From Streptomyces sp. I6 (lineage in GTDB: Bacteria; Actinomycetota; Actinomycetes; Streptomycetales; Streptomycetaceae), in contig RHDP01000001.1 of NCBI GenBank assembly GCA_003725745.1, positions 1,395,501-1,459,500 of the forward strand: a stretch of 64,000 bases of DNA. Reading direction: 5' to 3'. The position numbers were made by a program, and so were the translations under genes. Positions 46,754-56,942 of this stretch are shown here, in pieces (the first letter of the stretch is position 1; each line of letters opens with the position of its first letter). The notes beneath the pieces are model-generated. The model was not told where the DNA came from, searched no databases, and saw only the letters and a program-made list of their open reading frames with translations.

Positions 46754-47832
46754 TCAGTTGTCGTCCTCGTCGATGAGGAATCCGCGCATCGGCGACGGCG
46801 CCTGCTGCATCGGCTGCGGGCCGCCCTGCGGCCGGACCGGCGCCATCGGCTGGGTCATCGCCGGGGACATCTGCTGCTGACCGCCGTAGGACGGGGCGCC
46901 GCCCATGCCCTGGTTGCCGCCCATCGTCTGGTTGCCGCCGAACGACGGGGCACCGGCGCCGGCCGGAGCCATCGAAGGCGACGGGGGCAGCGAGGCGGCC
47001 GCCGGCGTCCGCGGCGGGGCCAGCGAATCGTCGGCCTGGGTCTCCAACTGGCGCAGCTGGCTCTCCAGGTACGACTTCAGGCGTGTGCGGTACTCGCGCT
47101 CGAAGCCGCGCAGGTCCTCGACCTTGCGCTCCAGCGTGGCGCGGGCGGACTCCAGCGAGCCCATCGCGACACGGTGCTTCTCCTGAGCGTCCCGCTCCAG
47201 CGCGTCGGCCTTGGCGCGGGCGTCCCGCTCCAGACCCTCGGCGCGCGAACGGGCCTCGCCGACGATCTTGTTGGCCTCGGAACGGGCCTCCGCGATCGCC
47301 TGGTCGGCGGTCTGCTGCGCCAGCGACAGCACACGTGCGGCGCTGTCTCCGCCCGGGCCCTGGCCCGGCAGCTGCGGACCGCCGTGACCACCCATCGGTC
47401 CGCCCATCGGGCCGCCCATGGGACCGCCCTGCATCGGGCCCGGACCCATCGGTCCGCCCTGCGGGTGACCCTGGGGACCGTGGCCACCGGGACCGGCCGG
47501 CAGCTGAGGAGCACCACCGGGCAGCTGGGGGGACCCATCTGCGGGGGCTGCTGCTGGACCGGGGGTCCGGATATGGCGGCGGGAACGGGAGCCCCGGGAC
47601 CGCGGCCGTCCTGCGGCTCCGGCGGCTTGCGCATCCCCTGCTGCTGGTTCTGAGCGGCCGCCCGGGTCGCCGCCGCCAGCTTCGCGCGCAGGTCCTCGTT
47701 CTCCCGGAGGAGGCGCGTCAGCTCGGCTTCGACCTCGTCGAGAAAGGCATCGACCTCGTCCTCGTCATAGCCTTCTCGGAGGCGGACGGTCGTGAACTGC
47801 TTGTTCCGCACGTCCTCGGGGGTCAGCGGCAT
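46754..47832 (-). CDS. divIVA: DivIVA (Wag31-type) polar growth protein (one-base frame break)
   Basis: Coiled-coil protein that marks hyphal tips and directs apical wall growth; essential in streptomycetes. The N-terminal membrane-binding domain is MPLTPEDVRNKQFTTVRLRE, then EDEVDAFLDEVEAELTRLL. A Gln/Pro/Gly-rich linker follows, then a long coiled coil (SLAQQTADQAIAEARSEANK, ARAKADALERDAQEKHR) and a Gly/Met/Gln tail ending RGFLIDEDDN. The frame breaks in the linker at GGGGGG 47527-47532; one base gives 1080 bases (359 aa). The ATG at 47832 is fixed by the conserved N-terminus. Last gene of the fts/ylm series. Confidence 0.94.
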
Positions 47833-47881
47833 CTCTACTTCACCTCTACGTAGTCGTCGGCAGTCGGCAAGACCGTACCGT

Positions 47882-48178
47882 TCACATCCCTCTCCCCACG
47901 CTGCTCACGACGGAGATCAGGATGTACACGATGATCATCAGAACGAAGAAGGACAGATCGAGTGCCACGCCCCCGAGACGCAGCGGCGGAATGAACCGCC
48001 GCAGAAGCTTGAGCGGTGGATCGGTGACAGTGTAGGTGGCCTCCAGGACGACCACCATCGCCCTCCCGGGTTGCCACGAGCGGGCGAACTGGAAGACGTA
48101 GTCCATGACCAGTCGGAAAATCAGCACGATGAGGAAGCACATCAGAGCGATGTAGATCACCTGCAGTGCGACGCTCAT
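47882..48178 (-). CDS. YggT family membrane protein (YlmG)
   Basis: A 98-aa protein with two hydrophobic regions, VIYIALMCFLIVLIFRLVMD and SFFVLMIIVYILISVVSS, and the conserved loop TDPPLKLLRRFIPP. This is YggT/YlmG, usually found between sepF and divIVA and tied to division or septum structure in Gram-positives and cyanobacteria. ATG 48178. The molecular role is not settled. Confidence 0.93.
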   Translation of the reverse strand: MSVALQVIYIALMCFLIVLIFRLVMDYVFQFARSWQPGRAMVVVLEATYTVTDPPLKLLRRFIPPLRLGGVALDLSFFVLMIIVYILISVVSSVGRGM

Positions 48179-48256
48179 CCCGTGCTTCCCTCTCCCCTGG
48201 CTCTCGTTGTCCGGCCCTGTGGCCGGGTCGTTCCCTCGGCCGTGTTCTGGCTCGTT

Positions 48257-48904
48257 CTAGCTCTGGTTGAAGAACCCGCCCTCTGCGATGCGGGCCTTGT
48301 CCTCCGCCGTGACGTCGACGTTAGCAGGCGAGAGGAGGAAGACTTTCTGAGTCACCCGCTCAATGCTGCCATGGAGGCCGAAGACGAGCCCCGCCGCAAA
48401 GTCGACAAGTCGCTTCGCGTCGGTGTCGTCCATCTCGGTCAGATTCATGATCACCGGGGTGCCCTCACGGAAGTGTTCCCCGATGGTACGGGCCTCGTTG
48501 TAGGTCCGCGGGTGCAGCGTCGTGATGCGGTAGGGCTCCCGCTCGGACACGACCTTGGGCATGATCACCGGTGCGTTCTTCTCCAGACTGGGACGTTCAG
48601 GTGTGATGGATGCCACGGGGGCGATTCGCGCCGGACGTCCGGATTCCGCGGCGAGCTGGGCCGCCGGGGACGGGGACCCGACAGCCGGTCGCGGCGCGGG
48701 ATCGCGCGGGGCCGGCGGTTGAACCACGCGCACCGGCTCCTCCCGTTCCACCTGATGCGGGGGCTGGTGCCGGCGACGGTCCCGCTCGGGCTCCGGCTCC
48801 ATCTCGGGTTCGAAGTCGTCGTCGGGGTCGAATCCCCGGCCGTCGTACCCATCGTCCTCCACGAGGCCGAGGTAGACCGCCATCTTGCGCATAGCGCCGG
48901 CCAT
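48257..48904 (-). CDS. sepF: SepF, FtsZ-bundling cell division protein
   Basis: A 215-aa protein. The N-terminal amphipathic membrane-binding segment is [20 protein letters not shown], followed by an acidic, Pro/Arg-rich linker. The globular C-terminal domain has [40 protein letters not shown] and [20 protein letters not shown]. It anchors FtsZ filaments to the membrane, which matters in actinobacteria lacking FtsA. ATG 48904 with GGAGG 9 bases upstream. Confidence 0.96.
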   Translation of the reverse strand: MAGAMRKMAVYLGLVEDDGYDGRGFDPDDDFEPEMEPEPERDRRRHQPPHQVEREEPVRVVQPPAPRDPAPRPAVGSPSPAAQLAAESGRPARIAPVASITPERPSLEKNAPVIMPKVVSEREPYRITTLHPRTYNEARTIGEHFREGTPVIMNLTEMDDTDAKRLVDFAAGLVFGLHGSIERVTQKVFLLSPANVDVTAEDKARIAEGGFFNQS

Positions 48905-49038
48905 TCTCTGAGTCCTCCGCTCTGTGGTGGATCGGCTTCGTTCGGCTTCGTCACCAAGTGCCCGCGATCCACTCGGCCCGTCCGCCTTTCGACGGAAATG
49001 ACCATATTTTCTACTGTGGTCCGACTTGCTTCGCGACG

Positions 49039-49758
49039 TTACCCGAGCCGGGGTCGGACTCCGAGTACCGCCGTACCGACGCGCACATGTGTCGCTCCGG
49101 CCGCCACGGCCTGCTCGAGGTCCCCACTCATCCCCGCCGACACCATGTTCGCAGTCGGATGGTTCGCGTGCATGCGGGATGAGAATTCCCTCAGCCGCTC
49201 GAAAGCGGCCTGTTGACGCCCGGCGTACGGCCCCGAGAGGGGGGCGACCGTCATCAGTCCGTCGAGCCGGAGGCCCGGGGCCCCGTCCACGGCGGCGGCC
49301 AACTCCTCGATGCCGTCCGGCGCCACGCCCCCCCGGTCGCCCCGCCGGCCGGACTCCGCGTCGAGGGCGACCTGGACGAGGCAGCCCAGTTCGCGTTCGG
49401 CGCGTACCGCCGCCGCCGAGAGGGCGCGTACGAGCTTGGGCCGGTCGACCGACTGCACGACATCGGCATAACCAGCGACGGAACGGGCTTTGTTGGTCTG
49501 AAGTTGACCGACGAAGTGCCAGGTGAGCGACAGGTCCGAGCAGGCGGCCGCCTTCGGGGCCGCCTCCTGGTCCTTGTTCTCGGCCACGTGGCGCACCCCG
49601 AGTTCGTGCAGCAGACGGACGTCGCCCGCCGGATAGGTCTTGGTGACCACGATCAGCGTCACCTCGTCCCGCCTGCGCCCGGCCGCGGCGCAAGCGGAGG
49701 CGATACGTTCCTCCACCCGCGCCAGGTTCTCGGCGAGTTCGGTCCTGCGCTCGGTCAT
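49039..49758 (-). CDS. YggS/PLPBP-type PLP homeostasis protein
   Basis: A 239-aa PLP-binding barrel protein without known catalysis that buffers the cellular PLP pool. The PLP Lys is in [18 protein letters not shown]. Other blocks are [20 protein letters not shown] and [33 protein letters not shown] replaces the common GENRVQE. ATG start at 49758 overlaps the pgeF stop by 4 bases. Confidence 0.93.
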   Translation of the reverse strand: MTERRTELAENLARVEERIASACAAAGRRRDEVTLIVVTKTYPAGDVRLLHELGVRHVAENKDQEAAPKAAACSDLSLTWHFVGQLQTNKARSVAGYADVVQSVDRPKLVRALSAAAVRAERELGCLVQVALDAESGRRGDRGGVAPDGIEELAAAVDGAPGLRLDGLMTVAPLSGPYAGRQQAAFERLREFSSRMHANHPTANMVSAGMSGDLEQAVAAGATHVRVGTAVLGVRPRLG

Positions 49759-50501
49759 GCGTCGTCTTCCTCGCGGTCCAGCCAGACATATCCGGCAAGC
49801 CGCCCGGTGGTGCGGTCGCGCCGGTAGGAGAAGTGGTCTCCCGACTCCAGTGTGCAGACCGGCGAGGCGCTCCGCTCACGCACACCGAGCGCCTCGAGCT
49901 GCGCGTGCACTCCTGCGGCGACGTCCACGGCGGGGGTGCCCCAGGCCGTCTCGGCCCACGCCGCCGGCTCGGCCGCGGCGACCTCCGCCCGCATCGCCGC
50001 GGGCACTTCGTAGCACCGCCCGCAGACCGCGGGGCCGGTCCGGGCGGTGATACGGGAGGGGTCGGCACCGAGCGCGACCATCGCCCCGACCGCCGCCGGC
50101 ACCACCCCGGCGACCATCCCGGGGCGTCCGGCGTGCGCCGCGCCCACCACGCCGGCGACCGGATCGGCCAGCAGCACCGGAGTGCAGTCGGCGGTGAGCA
50201 CCGCGAGCGGGAGCCCGCGCCGGGCGCTGACCACCGCGTCGGCGGCGGGGACGTCCGCGCCGGTCCAGGGACCCTCGACGACGGCGACCTCCCGGCCGTG
50301 CACCTGGTTCATCCAGACCACGAGCGCGGGGTCGACACCCAGCCGCCCGGCCGCGAGTTCCCGGTTCGCACGCACGGCGACGGGGTCGTCACCGACCGCG
50401 CCGCCGAGATTGAGCTCGTCGTACGGAGCGGCGCTCACCCCGCCCCACCGGTCGGTGAAGGCGAAGTGGGCGCCGCCCACTCGGTTGTACTCCGCTATCA
50501 C
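49755..50501 (-). CDS. pgeF: Peptidoglycan editing factor PgeF (laccase-domain, YfiH/YlmD)
   Basis: A 248-aa multicopper-oxidase-like protein. The conserved metal site is [28 protein letters not shown] and [15 protein letters not shown]. The last block has GRPG where many members have GWRG. In E. coli the homologue removes wrongly inserted residues from peptidoglycan precursors; laccase naming is older. GTG 50501 lies 7 bases after the ftsZ stop. Confidence 0.92.
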   Translation of the reverse strand: MIAEYNRVGGAHFAFTDRWGGVSAAPYDELNLGGAVGDDPVAVRANRELAAGRLGVDPALVVWMNQVHGREVAVVEGPWTGADVPAADAVVSARRGLPLAVLTADCTPVLLADPVAGVVGAAHAGRPGMVAGVVPAAVGAMVALGADPSRITARTGPAVCGRCYEVPAAMRAEVAAAEPAAWAETAWGTPAVDVAAGVHAQLEALGVRERSASPVCTLESGDHFSYRRDRTTGRLAGYVWLDREEDDA

Positions 50502-50508
50502 TTCACGA

Positions 50509-51714
50509 TCACTTCAGGAAGTCCGGGACGTCCAGCTCCTCCGCCGAGCTGTCGTACGGCCGGGCCGGCGGCACCTGCGGCGAGGCCGACTGCGGTACGG
50601 AGACCTCGCTCGCCGCGGGGGCCGGCTCGGCGGGGGCGGTCTCCTCGCGCGGCGTCACGGTCCCGAGTCCGCCGAGGGAGCGCGGCGGCTCCGGCCGGGA
50701 CACCGGGGCGGGCTCCTCGCGCTTGGCGGAGGCGGCGCCGATCACGTTGTCACGGCGGGCGGGGGGCTGGCCGCCGTCGAACCCGGCCGCGATGACGGTG
50801 ACCCGCACCTCGTCGCCCAGCGCGTCGTCGATGACGGCACCGAAGATGATGTTGGCTTCGGGGTGGGCGGCCTCGCTCACCAGCTGGGCGGCCTCGTTGA
50901 TCTCGAACAGGCCGAGGTCGGAGCCGCCGGAGATGGAGAGCAGCACACCGCGGGCCCCGTCGATGGACGCCTCCAGCAGCGGCGAGGAGATCGCCATCTC
51001 GGCCGCGGCCACCGCGCGGTCGTCGCCGCGGGCCGAGCCGATGCCCATGAGGGCGGAGCCGGCCTCGGACATGACGGACTTGACGTCGGCGAAGTCGAGG
51101 TTGATGAGACCGGGCGTGGTGATGAGGTCGGTGATGCCCTGGACGCCGGACAGCAGCACCTGGTCCGCGGACTTGAACGCGTCGAGCACGCTGACCTGGC
51201 GGTCCGAGATGGACAGCAGCCGGTCGTTCGGGATGACGATCAGGGTGTCGACCTCCTCGCGGAGCTCGGCGATGCCGTCCTCGGCCTGGTTGGCGCGGCG
51301 GCGGCCCTCGAAGGTGAAGGGCCGGGTGACCACGCCGATGGTCAGGGCGCCCAGCGAGCGCGCGATGTTGGCCACGACGGGTGCGCCGCCGGTGCCGGTG
51401 CCGCCGCCCTCACCGGCGGTCACGAAGACCATGTCGGCCCCCTTGAGGACCTCCTCGATCTCCTCTCGGTGGTCCTCTGCCGCCTTGCGACCGACGGCCG
51501 GGTTGGCTCCGGCCCCGAGGCCGCGGGTGAGTTCGCGGCCGACGTCGAGCTTGACGTCGGCGTCGCTCATCAACAGTGCTTGCGCGTCCGTGTTGATCGC
51601 GATGAACTCGACGCCCTTGAGACCGACCTCGATCATTCGGTTGATGGCATTGACACCACCGCCGCCGACACCGATGACCTTGATGACTGCGAGGTAGTTC
51701 TGCGGTGCTGCCAC
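50509..51714 (-). CDS. ftsZ: Cell division GTPase FtsZ
   Basis: Tubulin-like GTPase that forms Z-rings and ladders at vegetative and sporulation septa; 401 aa. The N-terminus has [20 protein letters not shown]. The tubulin signature is [18 protein letters not shown] (about residues 98-115), and the T7-loop region has [15 protein letters not shown] disordered Pro/Ala-rich linker ends in the partner-binding tail [17 protein letters not shown] 51714. A 280-bp region upstream carries its own promoters, as in other streptomycetes where ftsZ is raised during sporulation. Confidence 0.98.
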   Translation of the reverse strand: MAAPQNYLAVIKVIGVGGGGVNAINRMIEVGLKGVEFIAINTDAQALLMSDADVKLDVGRELTRGLGAGANPAVGRKAAEDHREEIEEVLKGADMVFVTAGEGGGTGTGGAPVVANIARSLGALTIGVVTRPFTFEGRRRANQAEDGIAELREEVDTLIVIPNDRLLSISDRQVSVLDAFKSADQVLLSGVQGITDLITTPGLINLDFADVKSVMSEAGSALMGIGSARGDDRAVAAAEMAISSPLLEASIDGARGVLLSISGGSDLGLFEINEAAQLVSEAAHPEANIIFGAVIDDALGDEVRVTVIAAGFDGGQPPARRDNVIGAASAKREEPAPVSRPEPPRSLGGLGTVTPREETAPAEPAPAASEVSVPQSASPQVPPARPYDSSAEELDVPDFLK

Positions 51715-51813
51715 GTCGAAGGCCTCTCGCCTCGAGTTACGAGTCGCCGCTTCGCGGTGGTGGCCGCGCCGCGACGACGGATGCCGATGGGGACGGTCCG
51801 AAATGCCGACCCG

Positions 51814-51838
51814 AACCCTAACGTTGAAGTTTAGGGTT
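51814..51838. promoter_or_regulatory. Inverted repeat upstream of ftsZ
   Basis: AACCCTAA (51814-51821) and TTAGGGTT (51831-51838) form a perfect 8-bp inverted repeat with a 9-bp spacer, 100 bp before the ftsZ start. It is A+T-rich for this genome and lies in the 280-bp ftsQ-ftsZ spacer (51715-51994). The spacer should contain the developmental ftsZ promoters, so this may be an operator or part of a promoter. Confidence 0.5.
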
Positions 51839-51994
51839 ACCAGTGTCCCTGCTTCCTGGACCCTCTCGAACGAGACACTAAGTCGACACGTGGCGTGCGT
51901 TCAACGAACACGCCGAACCTCCCGTTTTTCTTTTCACCCTATGTGATCAGCCGTTGCGCTGACCAACCAGGGTGCTGGCCTGCGCATTTGTGCG

Positions 51995-52795
51995 TCAACT
52001 CGCCGATGCCGCAGGGGCGGTGGGGACACTCACGTCGTAGCGTCCGGCACGGGGGGCGGCTTTCATCAGGGCGCCGAGCGCACGGGCCTTGAGTTCGCCG
52101 TCCTCGCTGCTGCCCCACATCACCTCGCGGTCGCGCGTCAACTTCAGAGTAAGCGAATCGTACGAAATGACTTGCACACTCAGGAGATCCTTGACGATCG
52201 GGGCCGGGAGCCGGGAGACGACCAGGGCCGCCTCCTTCAGCAGGCGCTGCTCCCCGAACCGCCGGGCACCCGGCTGCTGATTCACCGTCAATTCCGCCAG
52301 CGGTACCGCCTTCGGCGCTTTGTCCACCGTGGCGTACCGGACGCCCTTCGCGTCGACCTCGACGTACCGGGCGCCCTTGCGCATCAGCAGGACCGGCTTC
52401 CGCTCCGTCACGTTCACTTCGACCCCGTGCGGCCAGGAGCGCTCCACCTCGACCGAGTCGATCCGTGCGAGCCGGTCGCGGAGCCTGCCCTCGATCCCTT
52501 CCAGGTCCACAGAGACCAGGGGGCTGCCGAGCGGGACACCGGCCGCCACCTCGACCTCACGGACCGTCAGGACCCGGGTGCCGGACACCTCGACGCGCTC
52601 CGCCCGGACCCAGGAGGAGCCGTACAGCACCCAGAGGCCGCCGCCGGCGAGCACGGCGGCGGAGAGCAGGGAGGCCAGGAGCCGGGGGGCGGGGAGCCGG
52701 CGGCGGCGCGGAGCCGGGCCCTTGCGGTCCCGGCCGGCCGGCGGCCGTCCGCCGGGCTTGCGCGTACCGCGTTCGGCGGTCGTCGGTCCGGCCAT
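51995..52795 (-). CDS. ftsQ: Cell division protein FtsQ/DivIB
   Basis: A 266-aa bitopic divisome protein. A basic cytoplasmic tail (about residues 1-40, ending RRRRLPAP) leads to one helix (LLASLLSAAVLAGGGLWVLY). The POTRA domain follows (AERVEVSGTRVLTVREVEVA), then the beta domain (VEVNVTERKPVLLMRKGARY, RRFGEQRLLKEAALVV). It links FtsL/FtsB with the septal synthase. ATG 52795 lies 21 bases after murG. Confidence 0.95.
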   Translation of the reverse strand: MAGPTTAERGTRKPGGRPPAGRDRKGPAPRRRRLPAPRLLASLLSAAVLAGGGLWVLYGSSWVRAERVEVSGTRVLTVREVEVAAGVPLGSPLVSVDLEGIEGRLRDRLARIDSVEVERSWPHGVEVNVTERKPVLLMRKGARYVEVDAKGVRYATVDKAPKAVPLAELTVNQQPGARRFGEQRLLKEAALVVSRLPAPIVKDLLSVQVISYDSLTLKLTRDREVMWGSSEDGELKARALGALMKAAPRAGRYDVSVPTAPAASAS

Positions 52796-52816
52796 GCTCC
52801 CTGCCCTTCGCCGTGC

Positions 52817-53905
52817 CTATCGGCGTGAGGCGATCGCCTCGTACACCATTCCGACAAGCAGATCGTCCGCGTCCCGGCGCCCGAACTCGGAGGCGGCGCG
52901 GGACATCTCGTACAGCCGGTGCGGATCGGCGAGCACCGGGAGCACATGGCCCTGGACCCACTCGGGAGTGAGCTCGGCGTCGTCCACCAGCAGTCCGCCG
53001 CCGGCCTTCACCACGGGCTGCGCGTTGAGCCGCTGTTCGCCGTTGCCGATCGGCAGCGGTACGTACGCGGCGGGCAGGCCCACGGCGGAGAGCTCGGCGA
53101 CGGTCATGGCGCCCGCGCGGCACAGCATCATGTCGGCGGCGGCGTACGCGAGATCCATCCGGTCCACGTACGGTACCGGGAGGTACGGTGGCATTCCGGG
53201 CATGTTGTCCACGTGCGGCAGTTCGTTCTTCGGCCCGACCGCGTGCAGGATCTGGATGCCCGAGCGCTGGAGCAGCGGAGCGACCCGCTGGACCACCTCG
53301 TTGAGCCGGCGCGCGCCCTGCGAACCGCCGGAGACCAGCAGGGTCGGCAGATTGGGGTCCAGCCCGAAGGCGGCACGCGCCTCGGGCCTCACCCGGGCGC
53401 GGTCGAGGGTGGCGATGGAGCGGCGCAGCGGGATCCCGATGTAGCGGGCGTCCCGCAGCTTGCTGTCGGGCGTGGACACGGCGACCGCGGCGGCGTACCT
53501 CGATCCGATCTTGTTGGCCAGACCCGGGCGGGCGTTGGCCTCGTGGACGACGATCGGCACCCCCAGCCGCTTGGCGGCGAGGTATCCGGGCAGGGCGACA
53601 TACCCGCCGAAGCCCACGACGGCGTCGGCCTCGGTGCGCTCCAGGACCTGCTCGGCGGCCTTGATGGTGCCGCGCAGCCGGCCCGGGACCGTGATCAGCT
53701 CGGGCGTCGGCTTGCGCGGCAGCGGCACCGCGGGGATCAGCGCCAGCTCGTAGCCCCGCTCGGGGACGAGCCGGGTCTCCAGGCCGCGCTCGGTACCGAG
53801 GGCCGTGATGCCCACCGTCGGATCCTGCCTCCGCAGGGCGTCCGCGAGGGCGAGCGCGGGCTCGATGTGGCCGGCGGTCCCCCCGCCGGCGAGTACGACA
53901 TGCAC
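52817..53905 (-). CDS. murG: UDP-GlcNAc:lipid I GlcNAc transferase MurG
   Basis: It makes lipid II on the inner face of the membrane; GT-B fold, 362 aa. The N-terminal glycine loop is VVLAGGGTAGHIEPALALAD and a second is FGGYVALPGYLAAKRLGVP. The donor-binding half has LLVSGGSQGARRLNEVVQR and CRAGAMTVAELSAVGLPAAY, then PLPIGNGEQRLNAQPV. ATG 53905 follows the ftsW stop by 6 bases. The frame is intact. Confidence 0.97.
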   Translation of the reverse strand: MHVVLAGGGTAGHIEPALALADALRRQDPTVGITALGTERGLETRLVPERGYELALIPAVPLPRKPTPELITVPGRLRGTIKAAEQVLERTEADAVVGFGGYVALPGYLAAKRLGVPIVVHEANARPGLANKIGSRYAAAVAVSTPDSKLRDARYIGIPLRRSIATLDRARVRPEARAAFGLDPNLPTLLVSGGSQGARRLNEVVQRVAPLLQRSGIQILHAVGPKNELPHVDNMPGMPPYLPVPYVDRMDLAYAAADMMLCRAGAMTVAELSAVGLPAAYVPLPIGNGEQRLNAQPVVKAGGGLLVDDAELTPEWVQGHVLPVLADPHRLYEMSRAASEFGRRDADDLLVGMVYEAIASRR

Positions 53906-53911
53906 CGAAAT

Positions 53912-55372
53912 TCACCGCTCTCCGGACGGACGCTCCTTGACGCGCCGTCTCATCGTCTTCCATCTCATCCCGGGCCGCACGGCCAGGGCCGCCTTCGCCG
54001 CGGGGTCCTCCCGCGCGAAGGCGATCAGCAGTCCGACCGCGAACATGGTCGGCAGCAGGGCGGAACCCCCGTAGGAGAACAGCGGGAGGGGGACACCGGC
54101 GATCGGCAGCAGCCCGAGCACCGCACCGATGTTGACCACGGCCTGGGCCGTGATCCAGGTGGTCACACCTCCCGCGGCGTATCTCACGAAGGGGTCCTCC
54201 GTGCGTCCGGCCACGCGGATACCCGCATAGCCTAGAGCCGCGAACAGCGCGAGCACCGACAGCGTCCCCGCGAGGCCCAGTTCCTCCCCGGTGATGGCGA
54301 AGATGAAGTCGGTGTGCGCTTCGGGAAGTTGACCCCACTTTTCCACACTCGCCCCGATTCCGGAACCGAACCATCCGCCGGAGGCGAGGGCGTAGATCCC
54401 GTGCACGGCCTGCCAGCAGCTGTCGTCCGGGCCGGGGTCGGTGGCGCCGACGCACTGGAAGCGGGACATCCGGTGGGGGTTGGTCCTGATCAGGACCGCC
54501 CCGATCACCGCGGCGACGGACAGCACGCCCACGAACAGCCTCGTCGGGGCGCCGGCCAGCCAGAGCAGCCCGAAGAGGATCGCGGTCAGGATGATCGCGG
54601 TCCCCATGTCACCGCCGAGCATGATCAGCCCGAGCAGGGCGAAGGCCACCGGGACGAGCGGGACGAGCAGGTGCTTCCACTGCGTGAGCAGCCGCTTGTC
54701 CTGCTTGCGGGCCAGCAGGTCGGCACCCCAGAGGATCAGGGCCAGCTTGCCGAACTCGCTGGGCTGGAGCTGGAAGGGGCCGCCGAGCGAGATCCAGTTC
54801 TGGTTGCCGTTGACCGACTGCCCTATCCCGGGGATCTGCACCAGGACCATCAGGCAGGCGCTGACGACGAGGATCGGGTAGGCGAGGGCGCGGTGGAGCC
54901 GGAGGGGCATCCGGGAGGCGATCAGAAGCAGTCCGGTGCCGATGACGGCGGCCAGGAACTGCTTGCGGAAGAAGTACGAGGACGGCAGCGAGTACTTCAG
55001 TGCCGTGATCATCGAGGCGGAGTAGACCATCACCAGGCCGAGCACGGTGATCAGCAGGCCGGCGCCGAGGATCACGTAGTAGGCGGTCAGCGGCCGGTCC
55101 CAGGCCCGGCGGGCCTGCTCGTACAGCTGCCGCAGTCCGCCGCCGCGGGGCGGGCGGGACCGGCCGCCGCCGCCCCCGGCCCAGTGGTACGCCGGCCGCG
55201 ACGCGGACCTGGCGGTCCTGCCGCGCAGCGCGACCCCCGGCAGCCCGGCGAGGGCGGGCGCGGCCACCAGGCCCCGGCCGGGCGCGCGCACGCGCTCGGT
55301 GTGCGGCTCGCGCCGGACCGCCCGGGCGCCGGGTCGGTGGGGGTCGGGCGTCGTGGTCGCGTCGGGTGGCAT
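53912..55372 (-). CDS. ftsW: Septal peptidoglycan glycosyltransferase FtsW
   Basis: SEDS-family lipid II polymerase that works with FtsI; 486 aa with about ten transmembrane helices. The N-terminal 90 residues are a long hydrophilic, Arg/Gly/Pro-rich tail. Core motifs: GLVMVYSASMITAL, GNQNWISLGGPFQLQPSEFG (with the conserved Q-PSE-F/GK region), GGDMGTAIIL, GEELGLAGTLSV and PLPLFSYGGSALLPTM. ATG 55372; an internal start nearer the first helix cannot be ruled out. Confidence 0.95.
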   Translation of the reverse strand: MPPDATTTPDPHRPGARAVRREPHTERVRAPGRGLVAAPALAGLPGVALRGRTARSASRPAYHWAGGGGGRSRPPRGGGLRQLYEQARRAWDRPLTAYYVILGAGLLITVLGLVMVYSASMITALKYSLPSSYFFRKQFLAAVIGTGLLLIASRMPLRLHRALAYPILVVSACLMVLVQIPGIGQSVNGNQNWISLGGPFQLQPSEFGKLALILWGADLLARKQDKRLLTQWKHLLVPLVPVAFALLGLIMLGGDMGTAIILTAILFGLLWLAGAPTRLFVGVLSVAAVIGAVLIRTNPHRMSRFQCVGATDPGPDDSCWQAVHGIYALASGGWFGSGIGASVEKWGQLPEAHTDFIFAITGEELGLAGTLSVLALFAALGYAGIRVAGRTEDPFVRYAAGGVTTWITAQAVVNIGAVLGLLPIAGVPLPLFSYGGSALLPTMFAVGLLIAFAREDPAAKAALAVRPGMRWKTMRRRVKERPSGER

Positions 55373-55434
55373 GTCGCTGTCCCCTCCAGGTCGTGGCCCG
55401 CGCCGCCGGGTCGTGACGGCGGGGCCAGGGCCGG

Positions 55435-56942
55435 TCAGGCGCGCTCGGCGGCGAGGGCGCGGACCGCGTCCGCGAACGCCTCGCCTCGCTTGTTGTAGTT
55501 GGCGAACATGTCCATGGAGGCGCAGGCGGGGGCCAGCAGGACCGTGTCCCCGGGCCGCGCGAGCCGTGCCGCCTCGCGGACCGCCGCCGACATCGCCCCA
55601 GTGTCGGTCCGGTCGAGGCCGACCACCGGGACCTCGGGGGCGTGTCGCGCCAGCGCTTCGGCGATCAGCGCGCGGTCCGCGCCCATCAGCACCGCGCCGC
55701 GCAGCCGCTTCGCGGACCTTCCGACGAGTTCGTCGAACGTCGCGCCCTTGGCCAGACCGCCCGCGATCCAGACGATCGGCTCGTAGGCCGCCAAGGACGC
55801 TTCCGCGGCATGGGTGTTGGTGGCCTTGGAGTCGTCCACGTACGCGACGCCGTCGACGTCGTCCACGTACTCGATGCGGTGCGGGTCGGGGCGGAACGCC
55901 CGCAGCCCGTCCCGTACCGCGGCCGCCGGGACCCCGAAGGCGCGCGCCAGGGCGGCCGCGGCGAGGGCGTTGGCGATGTTGTGCGGGGCCGGGGGCCCGG
56001 CGCCCGCCCCCCGCGAGGAGGACGCTCCGATGTCGGAGACCTCGGCGAGTTCCTGCGCCTGCTTCTGCCGGTTCTCGACGAAGGCGCGGTCGACGAGGAT
56101 GCCGTCCACGACGCCGAACTGCGAGGGGCCGGGCGTGCCGAGGGTGAAGCCGACCGCGCGGCAGCCCTCGACGACGTCCGCCTCCCGCACCAGGGCCTCG
56201 GTGGCGGGGTCGGCGGCGTTGTAGACGCAGGCGACCGTGTTGCCTTCGTAGACGCGGCCCTTGTCGGCGGCGTACGCCTCCATGGAGCCGTGCCAGTCGA
56301 GGTGGTCCGGAGCGAGGTTGAGGACGGCGGCGGAGTGGGCGCGCAGCGAGGGGGCCCAGTGCAGCTGGTAGCTGGAGAGCTCGACGGCGAGCACGTCGTA
56401 CTCCTCTCCGCCGAGCACCGCGTCCAGGAGCGAGACCCCGATGTTCCCGACGGCCGCGGTCTTCAGCCCCGCGGCCGTCAGGATCGAGGCGAGCATCCGC
56501 ACGGTCGTGGTCTTGCCGTTGGTGCCGGTGACGGCGAGCCAGGGTGCCGCCCGGCCGCCGTCCGTCCCGCGCAGCCGCCAGGCCAGTTCGACGTCGCCCC
56601 AGACCTCGGCGCCCGCCGCGGCGGCCGCCGCGAAGAGGGGCTTGCCGGGATTCCAGCCGGGCGCGGTGACGACCAGCTCGGTGCCCTCGGGCAGGGTGTC
56701 GCCGTCACCGAGCCGGACGGTGATGCCCGCCCGCCGGCCGCCACCGCCGTCGTCGTTCGAGGCGCTGTGCGCCGCCCCCGGGACTCCAGCTCAGCCGCCT
56801 GTGCCCGGGCGCCCTCGTCGTCGCGGTCGTCGACGACCGTGACGACCGCGCCGAGGCCGTGCAGGACGCGGGCGGCCGGGATGCCGCTCACGCCCAGCCC
56901 GGCGACGGTGACGTGCTTGCCCTGCCAGTCCCGCGTGCTCAC
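55435..56942 (-). CDS. murD: UDP-MurNAc-Ala:D-Glu ligase MurD (one-base frame break)
   Basis: Adds D-Glu to UDP-MurNAc-L-Ala; corrected 502 aa. The N-terminus is [20 protein letters not shown], followed by the Rossmann part. The ATP site is [20 protein letters not shown]. Later blocks are [20 protein letters not shown] and [20 protein letters not shown]. The frame breaks at CCCCC 56776-56780, between AAELESRG and [10 protein letters not shown]; one base gives 1509 bases. GTG 56942 overlaps mraY by 4 bases. The essential role argues that the break is an error. Confidence 0.95.
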
